Source of the DNA: Bacillus sp. CECT 9360
GTDB taxonomy: Bacteria; Bacillota; Bacilli; Bacillales; DSM-1321
Direction: 5' to 3'
DNA: 38,702 nt
Assembly: GCF_918741275.1 (NCBI RefSeq)
Contig: NZ_CAKKNA010000023.1
Span: 1 to 38,702 of the forward strand
Below the pieces are notes generated by a model. It was not told the origin of the DNA. It worked only from the letters and a program-made list of their open reading frames with translations, and searched no databases. Numbering within the stretch: the stretch's first letter is position 1; every line of letters starts with the position of its first letter. This document shows, one piece after another, positions 26,958 through 34,851 of this stretch. The position numbers were made by a program, and so were the translations under genes.

Positions 26958-26984
26958 TTAGCACTCGTCACTCTCGAGTGCTAA
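26958..26984 (-). promoter_or_regulatory. CIRCE operator (HrcA binding site)
   Basis: TTAGCACTC-N9-GAGTGCTAA, a perfect match to the CIRCE inverted repeat. It lies between the groES -10 and the groES start, where HrcA represses the class I heat-shock operon. Confidence 0.97.
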
Positions 26985-26992
26985 CACCAACT

Positions 26993-26998
26993 ATTATA
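26993..26998 (-). promoter_or_regulatory. -10 element of the groES-groEL promoter
   Basis: On the minus strand a perfect TATAAT lies directly upstream of CIRCE. A -35 is unclear: TTGCAA is 21 bases from TATAAT, or 17 bases from an overlapping TTAATA. Confidence refers to the promoter lying here. Confidence 0.6.
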
Positions 26999-27232
26999 TT
27001 AAATTAAACCGCCCCATTATTGCAAGCATCTTGGTAAAAAATTTCTCATTAATTTTAAACGTTGAAAGGGAATACTATAGCGTGATAGCTTATTATCGCC
27101 ATATATTCAAAAAGGAGTGCCTACAGTTCATATAGTGGAGTTCTTTTTTATTTTTTGATACGCTTTTAAAAGCAACGTATCTATTATGGCCAATTGGGTA
27201 CGCAAACAATTCATTAGAGGGGAAATAATAAT

Positions 27233-27964
27233 TTGAGAAGAGAGTATTGGTTTGTCATCATAACCTATATCGTCATGCAATTATCCACCATCATCGGGGT
27301 GCCCATTCTAGAGGGCGCGAGGATGGCTTTGGGTTACCCTCCCGACCTGGTTAGATCAGGAGGATATTGGATTATCTTCAGTTTTTTTATAGCCCTCGTT
27401 CTCGTCCTTTTTTTCATGCGAAAGGATATGAAAGAAAATATAGATGCCCGGAATCAAGCATCGATTCCTTCTTCGGTTGGATGGGCCATTGCCGGCATTT
27501 TTCTGGCCTTGTTTGCGCAATCCATTGCCGGGGCGATTGAGAATATGCTTGGAATTGAGACCGGTTCTGAAAATACCCAGCAAATTCTCTCGCTAATCGA
27601 ACATGTACCCCTGGTGATTTTCGTCAGCTCGGTTATCGGACCGATATTAGAGGAAATCATCTTCCGAAAAATCATTTTCGGGTCTCTTTATAGGCGTTTC
27701 AATTTCTTTATTTCAGCCTTGATTAGTTCCATTATTTTCGGTCTTGCTCATTTCGAATTGGTTCATATCATCTTATATTCTGCCATGGGTTTTACCTTTG
27801 CTTTTTTATATGTAAAAACAAAGCGGATTATCGTCCCTATTTTCGCCCATGTGGCCATGAATACATTAGTCGTGATTATTCAATTAGTTTATCGGGATAA
27901 AATAGATGGGATGCTGAAGGAAATGGAAAACGTACAAGGCTTTATCGGAGGTTTACTATGTTAA
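27233..27964 (+). CDS. ydiL: CPBP-family intramembrane metalloprotease (YdiL type)
   Basis: A 243-residue polytopic membrane protein of the CPBP (Abi/CAAX protease-like) family. The metal-binding motifs are EEIIFR (140-145), GLAHFE with His173, and FAHVAMN with His206 and Asn210, which matches the glutamate-intramembrane-protease signature. Six to eight membrane segments are visible. The start is a TTG at 27233, nine bases after GAGGGG. The gene is beside groES in B. subtilis as well. ydiK overlaps its last codons. The substrate is not known. Confidence 0.88.
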   Translation: MRREYWFVIITYIVMQLSTIIGVPILEGARMALGYPPDLVRSGGYWIIFSFFIALVLVLFFMRKDMKENIDARNQASIPSSVGWAIAGIFLALFAQSIAGAIENMLGIETGSENTQQILSLIEHVPLVIFVSSVIGPILEEIIFRKIIFGSLYRRFNFFISALISSIIFGLAHFELVHIILYSAMGFTFAFLYVKTKRIIVPIFAHVAMNTLVVIIQLVYRDKIDGMLKEMENVQGFIGGLLC

Positions 27965-28167
27965 GACGTTCACCTTTAACAGCAGGATTACTTTACATCA
28001 TATTAGGTACTCTCTTTATTATTTTTGCGACCCGGAATGTATCCGAGTCTGGCTGGGGATTTTTCTCCTATCTTTTTGTTCTCCTCGCCACGCTTGATTT
28101 CGGTTCGGGAATTCGGATGATCATGCTTCACTTCAAAATTAAGGCCTCCCAAAATAATAAGAAGTAA
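27958..28167 (+). CDS. ydiK: Small membrane protein YdiK (DUF4305)
   Basis: A 69-residue protein with two membrane helices (about 8-25 and 31-57), starting MLRRSPLTAGLLYIILGTLF and ending in a basic tail. The ATG overlaps the end of ydiL by 7 bases and follows GGAGG. B. subtilis has the same gene at this place, about 63 residues long. Function unknown; the overlap suggests a role with the YdiL protease. Confidence 0.8.
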   Translation: MLRRSPLTAGLLYIILGTLFIIFATRNVSESGWGFFSYLFVLLATLDFGSGIRMIMLHFKIKASQNNKK

Positions 28168-28168
28168 G

Positions 28169-28205
28169 AAAAACGCTGCCCTTTCCGAAAGGCAGCGTTT
28201 TGTTT
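28169..28205. terminator. Bidirectional terminator between ydiK and rex
   Basis: AAACGCTGCC and GGCAGCGTTT pair around CTTTCCGAAA; the plus strand continues TTGTTT and the minus strand TTTTTCTTAC. It sits between two convergent genes and can serve both. Confidence 0.85.
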
Positions 28206-28210
28206 AGGGT

Positions 28211-28879
28211 TCATTTCTCTGCCGGTTCGATCTCTTCTTCGGCAACCGGATAATGCTTCAAAAAGTAAATCAATGATTGAAGCTCAACAGCTAGATCGAT
28301 ATGATGAATCCGTATAGATGACGGAACCGTGAGCCTTGCCGGTGTGAAGTTAAGAATGCCTTTTATATCAGCCTGAACCAATCCGTCTGTTATCTGCTGG
28401 GCAACAGGGGCAGGCACAGTCAGTATCGCGACCGACACGTTTTCCGCTTGCAGCCTCGTTTCGATTTCATCCATATGATAGACAGGCACATCGCTTATTT
28501 CTTTTCCGACTTTGTTTTCGTCAACGTCGAATGCCATCTCAATTTTGGTATTATTATTTTTCAAAAAATTATAATGTAAAAATGCAGTTCCTAAGTTACC
28601 GACGCCGATCAAGGCTACTTTTGTCAATTCATCCTGGTCAAGCGTCTTTCTGAAGAAGGTCAGCAGATAATTTACATTATAGCCATATCCCTTCTTGCCA
28701 AGTGCACCGAAGTAGGAAAAATCCCTTCTGATCGTCGCTGAATCAACTTTCACCGCTTCGCTCAACTCAGCAGAAGAAACCCTTTGTTTTCCGGATGAAT
28801 GAAGATTTTTTAAAAACCGATAATATAGCGGCAGCCTTTTTGCAGTAGCTTGCGGAATTTTAACATGTTCCTGATTCAT
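28211..28879 (-). CDS. rex: Redox-sensing transcriptional repressor Rex
   Basis: Repressor that senses the NADH/NAD+ ratio and controls fermentation and respiration genes. The 222-residue protein has an N-terminal winged-helix domain (about 10-75, with [17 protein letters not shown] as recognition segment) and a Rossmann domain with the NAD-binding GVGNLG (92-97), and ends in the swapped C-terminal helix. B. subtilis Rex (YdiH) is about 215 residues and sits in the same neighbourhood. The tatAy-tatCy pair found between rex and ydiK in B. subtilis is absent. Confidence 0.95.
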   Translation of the reverse strand: MNQEHVKIPQATAKRLPLYYRFLKNLHSSGKQRVSSAELSEAVKVDSATIRRDFSYFGALGKKGYGYNVNYLLTFFRKTLDQDELTKVALIGVGNLGTAFLHYNFLKNNNTKIEMAFDVDENKVGKEISDVPVYHMDEIETRLQAENVSVAILTVPAPVAQQITDGLVQADIKGILNFTPARLTVPSSIRIHHIDLAVELQSLIYFLKHYPVAEEEIEPAEK

Positions 28880-28920
28880 TTTTCTCCCCCGCTTTCAAGC
28901 ATGCTTCCTCGCATGGTTAG

Positions 28921-29421
28921 TTATTCAATTTCATTAATTTGTCGTTTATAGTCCGGGCTGGATACTCCTCCCGTTTTTTCAAGCAGATAGGTAGGACCGA
29001 TGACCATTCCTTTATCAACGGCTTTGCACATATCGTAGACGGTTAATGCTGTCACGCTGGCTGCTGTTAACGCTTCCATTTCAACACCCGTACTGCCTTT
29101 TGTTTTCGCTGTTACAGCAATGACCAATTTATGGCCGCTTTCTTCCTTTTCCCATTTGAAAGAAATATTAACCCCTGAGAGCGGGATGGGATGGCACATC
29201 GGAATGATCGTAGAAGTATTCTTGCTCGCCATGATACCTGCAACCTGAGCAACGGCCAGAACATCTCCCTTTTTCATCGTATTCATTGTAATCTTTTCGT
29301 ATATTTCGTCATTCAACATTATACTTGATTGCGCAGTGGCAGTCCGAACCGTTTCGGGCTTGTGGCTCACATCGACCATCTTCGCTCTACCTTGTTCGTT
29401 AAAATGCGTAAATTCTGCCAT
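28921..29421 (-). CDS. moaC: Cyclic pyranopterin monophosphate synthase MoaC
   Basis: With MoaA it makes cyclic pyranopterin monophosphate, the first intermediate of molybdenum cofactor synthesis. The 166-residue protein begins [20 protein letters not shown] and contains the conserved IPMCHPIPL and [12 protein letters not shown] segments with the active-site residues. The ATG at 29421 follows GAGGTG by seven bases; ten further upstream codons have no ribosome site. Gene order (rex-moaC-ydiF) is the B. subtilis order. Confidence 0.95.
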   Translation of the reverse strand: MAEFTHFNEQGRAKMVDVSHKPETVRTATAQSSIMLNDEIYEKITMNTMKKGDVLAVAQVAGIMASKNTSTIIPMCHPIPLSGVNISFKWEKEESGHKLVIAVTAKTKGSTGVEMEALTAASVTALTVYDMCKAVDKGMVIGPTYLLEKTGGVSSPDYKRQINEIE

Positions 29422-29505
29422 GATTAAACACCTCACTAATTGATGATACACTATTTTTTGCTGTTTGTAAGCTGGATTGTTGACCTTCTCACATAAGCCC
29501 CTCTA

Positions 29506-29535
29506 TTGGCGATAACTTCGCGTTTACGGTACACT
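29506..29535 (+). promoter_or_regulatory. Probable promoter of ydiF
   Basis: TTGGCG (29506-29511) and TACACT (29530-29535) with an 18-base spacer, about 30 bases upstream of the ydiF start. Each hexamer matches the sigma-A consensus at four of six positions. Confidence 0.4.
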
Positions 29536-29563
29536 AACTATATCGCAACCTGAGGTGATAACA

Positions 29564-31486
29564 ATGATTTTGTTGCAAATAAATCAATTAACAAAATATT
29601 ATGGTGCTGAGCTTATTTTGTCCAATATGAAGCTCGAAGTACAGAATAGAGATAGAATTGCCTTAGTGGGCCGGAATGGTGCCGGTAAGTCAACCTTACT
29701 CAAAATCATCGCTGGGCAGCTTTCCTATGACGATGGGGAAATGATTCGGCCTAAGGATGTATCAATCGGCTACCTAGCGCAGGATACGGGACTTGAATCC
29801 AATTTGTCGATATGGGATGAAATGCTGACCGTGTTCACCGGCTTACTTGCGCAGGAAAAGGAATTAAGAAGTCTTGAAGAAAAGATGGCAAAACCAGATA
29901 TATTCCAGAACGACGTTTTGTATCAAAAGGTATTGAGAGAATATGATGAACGGCAGATTGCATTCAAGGACCAGGGTGGATATCAATACGAAGCGGATAT
30001 CCGCTCTGTCCTCCATGGTCTTCAATTTGCAGGTTACGATGTGTCAACTCCCATTTCGACATTAAGCGGCGGACAGAAAACCAGGCTCGCCCTCGGCAAA
30101 TTGCTTCTAAAAAAACCAGATATCCTCATTCTGGATGAGCCAACGAACCATTTGGATATCGATACCCTTTCTTGGCTGGAACAATATCTCCAGGGCTACC
30201 ACGGTGCGGTATTAATTGTTTCGCATGATCGATACTTTCTTGATAAAGTAGTCAACCAGGTTTATGAAATCTCACGGAATACCAGCAAAAAATTCTACGG
30301 CAACTATAGCGCTTATTTAATGAAAAAAGCCGAAGATTTTGAACGTGAAATGAAGCAATATGAAAAGCAACAGGGTGAAATGGAAAAACTCCGGGATTTC
30401 GTCCAAAAAAATATCACGAGAGCTTCAACGACAAAACGTGCCCAGAGCCGAAGAAAACAGTTAGAAAAAATGGAAGTCATGGACAGGCCGCAGGGGGATG
30501 AAAAATCTGCTTCATTCTCTTTTGAGATCGAACGGCAAAGCGGCAATGAGGTGTTGAACATAACCGATTTAGCTATCGGCTATGATAATGAAAAAGTATC
30601 CAATAACATTGCGATGAGAATTACAAAAGGAGAAAGCATTGCCTTGGTTGGACCAAATGGAGTAGGCAAATCGACGCTCCTAAAAACGATGATCGGAAAA
30701 CTGCCCCAGATAAAGGGAGAGTTTCGTTTCGGTACAAATGTCCAAGTAAGCTATTACGATCAGGAACAGGCAGAACTCATGTCCAATAAACGAGTGCTAA
30801 ATGAACTGTGGGACGAGCATCCCCTTAAACCCGAAAAGGAAATCCGTACGATTTTAGGTAATTTCTTGTTTTCCGGCGACGATGTATTAAAAACCGTATC
30901 AACCTTGAGTGGTGGTGAGAAGGCCCGCCTTGCCCTCGCAAAAATGATGATGGAAAAGGGGAACCTGTTAATATTGGACGAGCCTACCAACCATCTTGAT
31001 TTGGATAGCAAAATCGTTCTCGAAAATGCACTGATTGATTATCCCGGAACGATTCTATTCGTCTCTCACGATCGATACTTCATCAATCGCATCGCCACCA
31101 AAGTGATTGAGCTATCAAAAAACAGCAGCGAAGAATTTTTGGGTGATTACGATTACTTCTTGGAAAAAAAACAAGAACAAGCAGAAATAAAAAAGCTTGA
31201 GGAATCTGCTTCAAAAAATCCCCAGACCGTACAGATTGGTGAAAAAACAAGCCATAAGATAGATAAGGAAGCCAAGAAACTGGAGCGGCAACGAAAACGC
31301 AGATTAGAAGAAGTCGAACAATCAATGGAGAAGCTTGAAAATGAGATTCAGGAATATAATGAAACTCTTATCAATCCTGATATTTTCCAAGATCATGAAA
31401 AGGTGTTAGATATCCAAAATAAATTAGAAAAAGCTCAGGGTAGTCTTGACTTATTAATAGAAGAATGGGCTGAATTGGAAGACTGA
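29564..31486 (+). CDS. ydiF: ABC-F family ATP-binding protein (YdiF type)
   Basis: A soluble 640-residue protein with two fused ABC ATPase domains and no membrane part, as in the ABC-F group that acts on ribosomes. Domain 1 has Walker A GRNGAGKST, signature LSGGQKTRLALG and DEPTNHLD; domain 2 has GPNGVGKST, LSGGEKARLALA and DEPTNHLD. A charged interdomain linker and a C-terminal coiled coil (about 555-640) complete the layout. The ATG at 29564 follows GAGGTG by six bases. Its precise ribosomal role is not known; drug resistance is not implied. A terminator follows, then DnaA boxes. Confidence 0.92.
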   Translation: MILLQINQLTKYYGAELILSNMKLEVQNRDRIALVGRNGAGKSTLLKIIAGQLSYDDGEMIRPKDVSIGYLAQDTGLESNLSIWDEMLTVFTGLLAQEKELRSLEEKMAKPDIFQNDVLYQKVLREYDERQIAFKDQGGYQYEADIRSVLHGLQFAGYDVSTPISTLSGGQKTRLALGKLLLKKPDILILDEPTNHLDIDTLSWLEQYLQGYHGAVLIVSHDRYFLDKVVNQVYEISRNTSKKFYGNYSAYLMKKAEDFEREMKQYEKQQGEMEKLRDFVQKNITRASTTKRAQSRRKQLEKMEVMDRPQGDEKSASFSFEIERQSGNEVLNITDLAIGYDNEKVSNNIAMRITKGESIALVGPNGVGKSTLLKTMIGKLPQIKGEFRFGTNVQVSYYDQEQAELMSNKRVLNELWDEHPLKPEKEIRTILGNFLFSGDDVLKTVSTLSGGEKARLALAKMMMEKGNLLILDEPTNHLDLDSKIVLENALIDYPGTILFVSHDRYFINRIATKVIELSKNSSEEFLGDYDYFLEKKQEQAEIKKLEESASKNPQTVQIGEKTSHKIDKEAKKLERQRKRRLEEVEQSMEKLENEIQEYNETLINPDIFQDHEKVLDIQNKLEKAQGSLDLLIEEWAELED

Positions 31487-31496
31487 TTTGATTGGA

Positions 31497-31528
31497 AGTG
31501 GAGCCTCAAATTAGCTCCACTTTTTTTA
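31497..31528 (+). terminator. Terminator of ydiF
   Basis: AGTGGAGC (31497-31504) and GCTCCACT (31514-31521) form an 8-bp stem followed by a run of seven T. Confidence 0.88.
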
Positions 31529-31544
31529 TAAAGTTATTAGAAAG

Positions 31545-31691
31545 TTATCCACATGTTTATTCACATAATAGTGGTTATATTAACAATAAAAATTACACTT
31601 TTCCACATAATCCACAGATTAATCGACAATTATCCACAGAAATAGATGTTTAACCACGGGAAAGTAGGGTATGTATTCGGAGTTATCCACA
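31545..31691 (+). promoter_or_regulatory. DnaA-box cluster
   Basis: Seven 9-mers in one orientation resemble the DnaA box TTATCCACA. Three are perfect (31545, 31630, 31683); three differ by one base (TTATTCACA 31557, TTTTCCACA 31599, TAATCCACA 31608); one differs by two (TTAACCACG 31650). They lie in the intergenic space between ydiF and tsaD (gcp). From memory, B. subtilis has a DnaA-box cluster near gcp that affects replication initiation control; the position here agrees. Confidence 0.85.
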
Positions 31692-31716
31692 GAAAAAGCC
31701 TGTTCCTCAGAACAGA
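31692..31716 (-). terminator. Terminator of the tsa operon
   Basis: On the minus strand CTGTTC-TGAG-GAACAG followed by GCTTTTTCTG directly after the tsaD stop codon. It abuts the last DnaA box. Confidence 0.75.
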
Positions 31717-32745
31717 CTACATGAACGATTGTTCTATATCCAATCCCGGGTTACCATTAAGGGCTAAATCGGACCTTTTGCCTTTTTGAAATAAAACGCT
31801 GCCAGCTGCCCCTATCATTGCTGCATTATCCGTACATAGAGATAGCGGCGGGATGACGAGTTCTATTTCTGGTAATCCTTCGTTAAAAGTCCTTGCTAAC
31901 TCTGCCCGCAGCCCTTTATTAGCCGCGACACCCCCGGCGAGTAGTACTTGTTTGACGTTATGCTCCTTCGCAGCCTGAATCGTCTTCGTCACAAGCACTT
32001 CTATTACACTTTCCTGGAAGCTCGCCGCAAGATCAGCAGGCTCTATTTTTTCCCCTCGCTGCTCAGCGTTATGCAACGTGTTGATAACAGCTGATTTGAT
32101 GCCGCTAAAGCTAAAATCATACGATCCTTCTTCCAGCCAAGCCCGGGGAAGATTAAGAGAAGGGTTACCTTCATGGGCAAGCCGATCAATATGCGGGCCA
32201 CCCGGATAGGGAAGATTTAGTGTACGCGCAACCTTGTCATAAGCCTCACCGGCAGCGTCATCCCTTGTCTCACCAATTACTTTAAATTCCCCGTGCTGCT
32301 CCATTAAAACAAGCTCCGTGTGTCCTCCGGATACGACCAATGATAACGAAGGGAACTTCATCTCCCTAACAAGTCGATTGGCATAAATATGTCCGGCAAT
32401 ATGATGGACTCCTACAAGAGGAATGTTATGCGCAAACGCAAGGGCCTTTGCCGCATTGACCCCGATTAACAAAGCTCCGACAAGACCGGGACCTTCCGTT
32501 ACGGCAATGGCATCGATATCTCCATACATTATTCCAGCCTCTTTCAGTGCTTCCTCAAACACGATTGTCACTTGCTCCACATGATGTCTGGATGCAATCT
32601 CCGGCACCACCCCGCCAAATCGTTTATGGCTTTCGATTTGGGAAGCGACTACATTGCTTAGAATTTCCGTTCCGTTTCTAATGACAGCTGCTGCCGTTTC
32701 ATCGCAGCTCGTCTCAACTGCAAAGATTATCTGATCTTTTATCAC
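31717..32745 (-). CDS. tsaD: tRNA t6A threonylcarbamoyltransferase TsaD
   Basis: Catalytic subunit that transfers threonylcarbamoyl from its AMP adduct to A37 of ANN-decoding tRNAs. It shows the ASKHA-fold start [12 protein letters not shown], the conserved [17 protein letters not shown] and the metal-binding HIAGH, and ends near 342 residues as in the family (B. subtilis Gcp about 346). I chose the GTG at 32745, seven bases after GGGTGA; a GTG five codons earlier is possible but has no ribosome site. It overlaps the rimI stop by one base and is last in tsaE-tsaB-rimI-tsaD. Confidence 0.95.
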   Translation of the reverse strand: MIKDQIIFAVETSCDETAAAVIRNGTEILSNVVASQIESHKRFGGVVPEIASRHHVEQVTIVFEEALKEAGIMYGDIDAIAVTEGPGLVGALLIGVNAAKALAFAHNIPLVGVHHIAGHIYANRLVREMKFPSLSLVVSGGHTELVLMEQHGEFKVIGETRDDAAGEAYDKVARTLNLPYPGGPHIDRLAHEGNPSLNLPRAWLEEGSYDFSFSGIKSAVINTLHNAEQRGEKIEPADLAASFQESVIEVLVTKTIQAAKEHNVKQVLLAGGVAANKGLRAELARTFNEGLPEIELVIPPLSLCTDNAAMIGAAGSVLFQKGKRSDLALNGNPGLDIEQSFM

Positions 32746-33194
32746 TATATATTCACCCACATTACATAAGCATCTTCTAAATTGTCTGTATAATAATTTC
32801 TGCGAATGCCGCCTTTTTGAAACCCGAGCTTCTTATATAGCGATTGAGCCACTACATTACTCACTCTCACTTCAAGTGTCATTCTCATTACTCCCATGCT
32901 CTTAGACAGTTCCATCATTTTCAACAACAAAGCCTCGCCCAGTTTTTTTCCTCTATATTCGGGTAAAACTGCGATATTCGTAATATGTGCTTCATCGATT
33001 ACAATCCATGCTCCGCAATACCCGGCAATTTTCCCCTCATCCTCGACTACGAGATATTTGGCAAACTGGTTATGATATAGCTCATTATAAAACGCTTCCC
33101 TGCTCCATGGTAAAGTAAATGACTGTCTTTCGACAATCATTACCTGGTCGATATCCTCTTCTCTCATGAACCGAAATGTCATCGTTTTACTCAT
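32745..33194 (-). CDS. rimI: Ribosomal protein N-acetyltransferase RimI family (YdiD)
   Basis: A 149-residue GNAT acetyltransferase with the acetyl-CoA binding motif in [14 protein letters not shown] and the C-terminal [16 protein letters not shown]. RimI proteins acetylate the N-terminal alanine of ribosomal protein S18 in E. coli; the Bacillus member is assumed to be similar. It lies in the t6A operon between tsaB and tsaD as in B. subtilis. The ribosome site (GGAAGAG) is weak and somewhat distant from the ATG. Confidence 0.9.
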   Translation of the reverse strand: MSKTMTFRFMREEDIDQVMIVERQSFTLPWSREAFYNELYHNQFAKYLVVEDEGKIAGYCGAWIVIDEAHITNIAVLPEYRGKKLGEALLLKMMELSKSMGVMRMTLEVRVSNVVAQSLYKKLGFQKGGIRRNYYTDNLEDAYVMWVNI

Positions 33195-33240
33195 CGCAAT
33201 CGGACTCTTCCTTTATCTTATTATAATTTAGATTATGCTG

Positions 33241-33933
33241 TTATCTCCCTTGCTGCTCCAACCATTTGGCCTCGGCCTCTGCCAAACGGACATAGTTCGG
33301 CACGAATTGATGAACTTCCTCTTCTTCCTTGTGCATCCCCAATAAAGCAAGTTCACCTGGTCTCGGATTATCTAAGGCTACTGACCCGAAAAAAGCCAAA
33401 TCGCCTAGTATCCCTTGTAAAGTTTCTTTATGCAGATTAGCATCACTGCCTATAAATATAACCGGCCGATTATGTTCCTTTAGCTTTTCAGCCCAATCTG
33501 AAGCTAAGATATTAGTGTCTTCGGTAACCGATTGAAGAATATTGTCGTTAAATTCATATAATCCTGTGTAAACCTGCCCTCTTCTAGCATCAAATATCGG
33601 CGAAATGAGTCCAGGAAAATAACGGCCATTTGCCGCTAAAACCTCTAAGCTCGAAATACCAACTATCGGGATTTTTAGTGACCATGCCAGCGTTTTGGCA
33701 ATGGTCACGCCGATTCGGACACCGGTATAGGAGCCTGGGCCTCTGGCGACGACAATTTTTTCAAGTTCGGCTGGTTTTATCTCGCAATCCCTCAACAACG
33801 TTTCAATCGCGGGCATCACTCGTAACGAATGGTTTTTCTTTATATTTGTTATATATTCGCCCACCACGTTTTGCTCTTCAGCTAAGGCTATGCCTAAAGC
33901 AAAATTGGACGTGTCAATCGCTAATGTTTTCAT
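33241..33933 (-). CDS. tsaB: tRNA t6A biosynthesis protein TsaB
   Basis: Scaffold subunit that pairs with TsaD in t6A37 synthesis. The 230-residue protein begins MKTLAIDTSNFALGIALAEE and has the ARGPGSYTGVRIG segment diagnostic of TsaB; it keeps the ASKHA fold but lacks the metal site of TsaD. The ATG at 33933 follows AAGGAGA by seven bases and overlaps the stop codon of tsaE (ATGA), so the two are coupled. rimI follows after 46 bases. Confidence 0.94.
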   Translation of the reverse strand: MKTLAIDTSNFALGIALAEEQNVVGEYITNIKKNHSLRVMPAIETLLRDCEIKPAELEKIVVARGPGSYTGVRIGVTIAKTLAWSLKIPIVGISSLEVLAANGRYFPGLISPIFDARRGQVYTGLYEFNDNILQSVTEDTNILASDWAEKLKEHNRPVIFIGSDANLHKETLQGILGDLAFFGSVALDNPRPGELALLGMHKEEEEVHQFVPNYVRLAEAEAKWLEQQGR

Positions 33934-34388
33934 GAAACAATCTCCTTGCATAAACTCGTATATCTTTCACCCCGAGGTTCAAGAACAAGACGCCTGCTTG
34001 TCTCGCCCTTACGAAAAATAGAGATTACTAAGAGATCCTCTGGAAGCTGGTCCTTTATCAAATGAGCCCATTCAACTACTGTCACGCCTTCACCTTCAAA
34101 GTATTCTTCAAAGCCCAAATCCTCTCCGGCATCACTCACACGATAAACATCCATATGATACAGCGGAATTCGGCCATGATATTCTTTAATAATGGTAAAG
34201 GTGGGGCTGTTTACCGTTCTTGTGACTCCCAGGCCTGAGGCAATCCCTTTTGTAAAAGCCGTTTTCCCTGCCCCTAAATCTCCCTCTAAAGCAAGAACGT
34301 CCCCTGATGAAAGTTTAGCGGCCAGATTTTCCGCAAATTGCGCCGTCTCTTCTTCACTGTTTGAGATGAACTCGAATTGCTGCTGCAT
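33930..34388 (-). CDS. tsaE: tRNA t6A biosynthesis ATPase TsaE
   Basis: ATPase that resets the TsaB-TsaD complex during t6A synthesis. The 152-residue protein has a P-loop GDLGAGKT (36-43), the switch region VNSPTFTIIKEY and the C-terminal VVEWAHLI. The ATG at 34388 follows AGGTG; longer frames upstream lack a ribosome site. It is the first gene of the operon. thiL, which precedes this gene in B. subtilis, is missing and remnant DNA takes its place. Confidence 0.94.
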   Translation of the reverse strand: MQQQFEFISNSEEETAQFAENLAAKLSSGDVLALEGDLGAGKTAFTKGIASGLGVTRTVNSPTFTIIKEYHGRIPLYHMDVYRVSDAGEDLGFEEYFEGEGVTVVEWAHLIKDQLPEDLLVISIFRKGETSRRLVLEPRGERYTSLCKEIVS

Positions 34389-34851
34389 ACATTCTTCACC
34401 TTTTACTTTATTATATTCAAAGCTATAAAAAACCTTAGGATTCAACCTTAGAGACCTAAACTTATAGTTAGTTTACCTTTTTTCATCTAAAGAAACAAAT
34501 ACTCTAGATTGGGTTCTAAAAAACAAGGCTCTGTTAAACGTTAATCTTGTTTCAACTAAAAGTAAAAGGAGCATTTTTCCAGCCTTTCCGTAGAGCTTAT
34601 TGATAAAAAATCCATCATTAGAAGAAGGAATTATAGGTAAAATGAATAAGTTGCCATTAGAACTAATCAGTGCTTTTTAGAATGGAGTATAAAATCGACA
34701 CTAAAGAGAATTTTCATGTTACTGCTCATTTTAAATGATGACATTATGTCGGTTGCAGATTAAAGACGCTTGGATCATTAGATCAAGCGTCTTTTATAAT
34801 TCTTATCTTTCACCGTTTTTTTGTCGGTATTGACTATTTGTCCTTACTTTC
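34389..34851. other. Intergenic stretch with degenerate sequence
   Basis: The promoter region of the tsa operon followed by decayed DNA. The minus strand near 34530-34630 (AACGTTTAACAGAGCC and the preceding segment) looks like an insertion-sequence edge, but I could not name it. At 34682-34738 (plus) a short frame MEYKIDTKENFHVTAHFK followed by a stop recalls the beginning of a GyrI-like ligand-binding domain, probably a remnant. No intact gene is present. Confidence 0.4.
34762..34794. terminator. Strong hairpin, bidirectional terminator
   Basis: AAAGACGCTTGGATC and GATCAAGCGTCTTTT pair around ATTA; T-runs occur on both strands. It stands about 60 bases beyond the end of the redoxin/MCP pseudogene and would terminate its minus-strand transcript. 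Confidence 0.7.

Noticed and set aside
27105..27160. Possible plus-strand terminator (AAAGGAGTGCC with GGAGTTCTTTTTT) upstream of ydiL
   Set aside because: The stem depends on several G-U pairs with mismatches and no plus-strand gene precedes it.
34530..34640. Insertion-sequence end (AACAGAGCC edge)
   Set aside because: It looks like a familiar Bacillus IS boundary, but no transposase or second end is visible, so it cannot be supported.
34682..34738. 18-codon frame MEYKIDTKENFHVTAHFK as a gene
   Set aside because: It resembles the start of a GyrI-like domain but stops at once; kept only as a note on the degenerate spacer.
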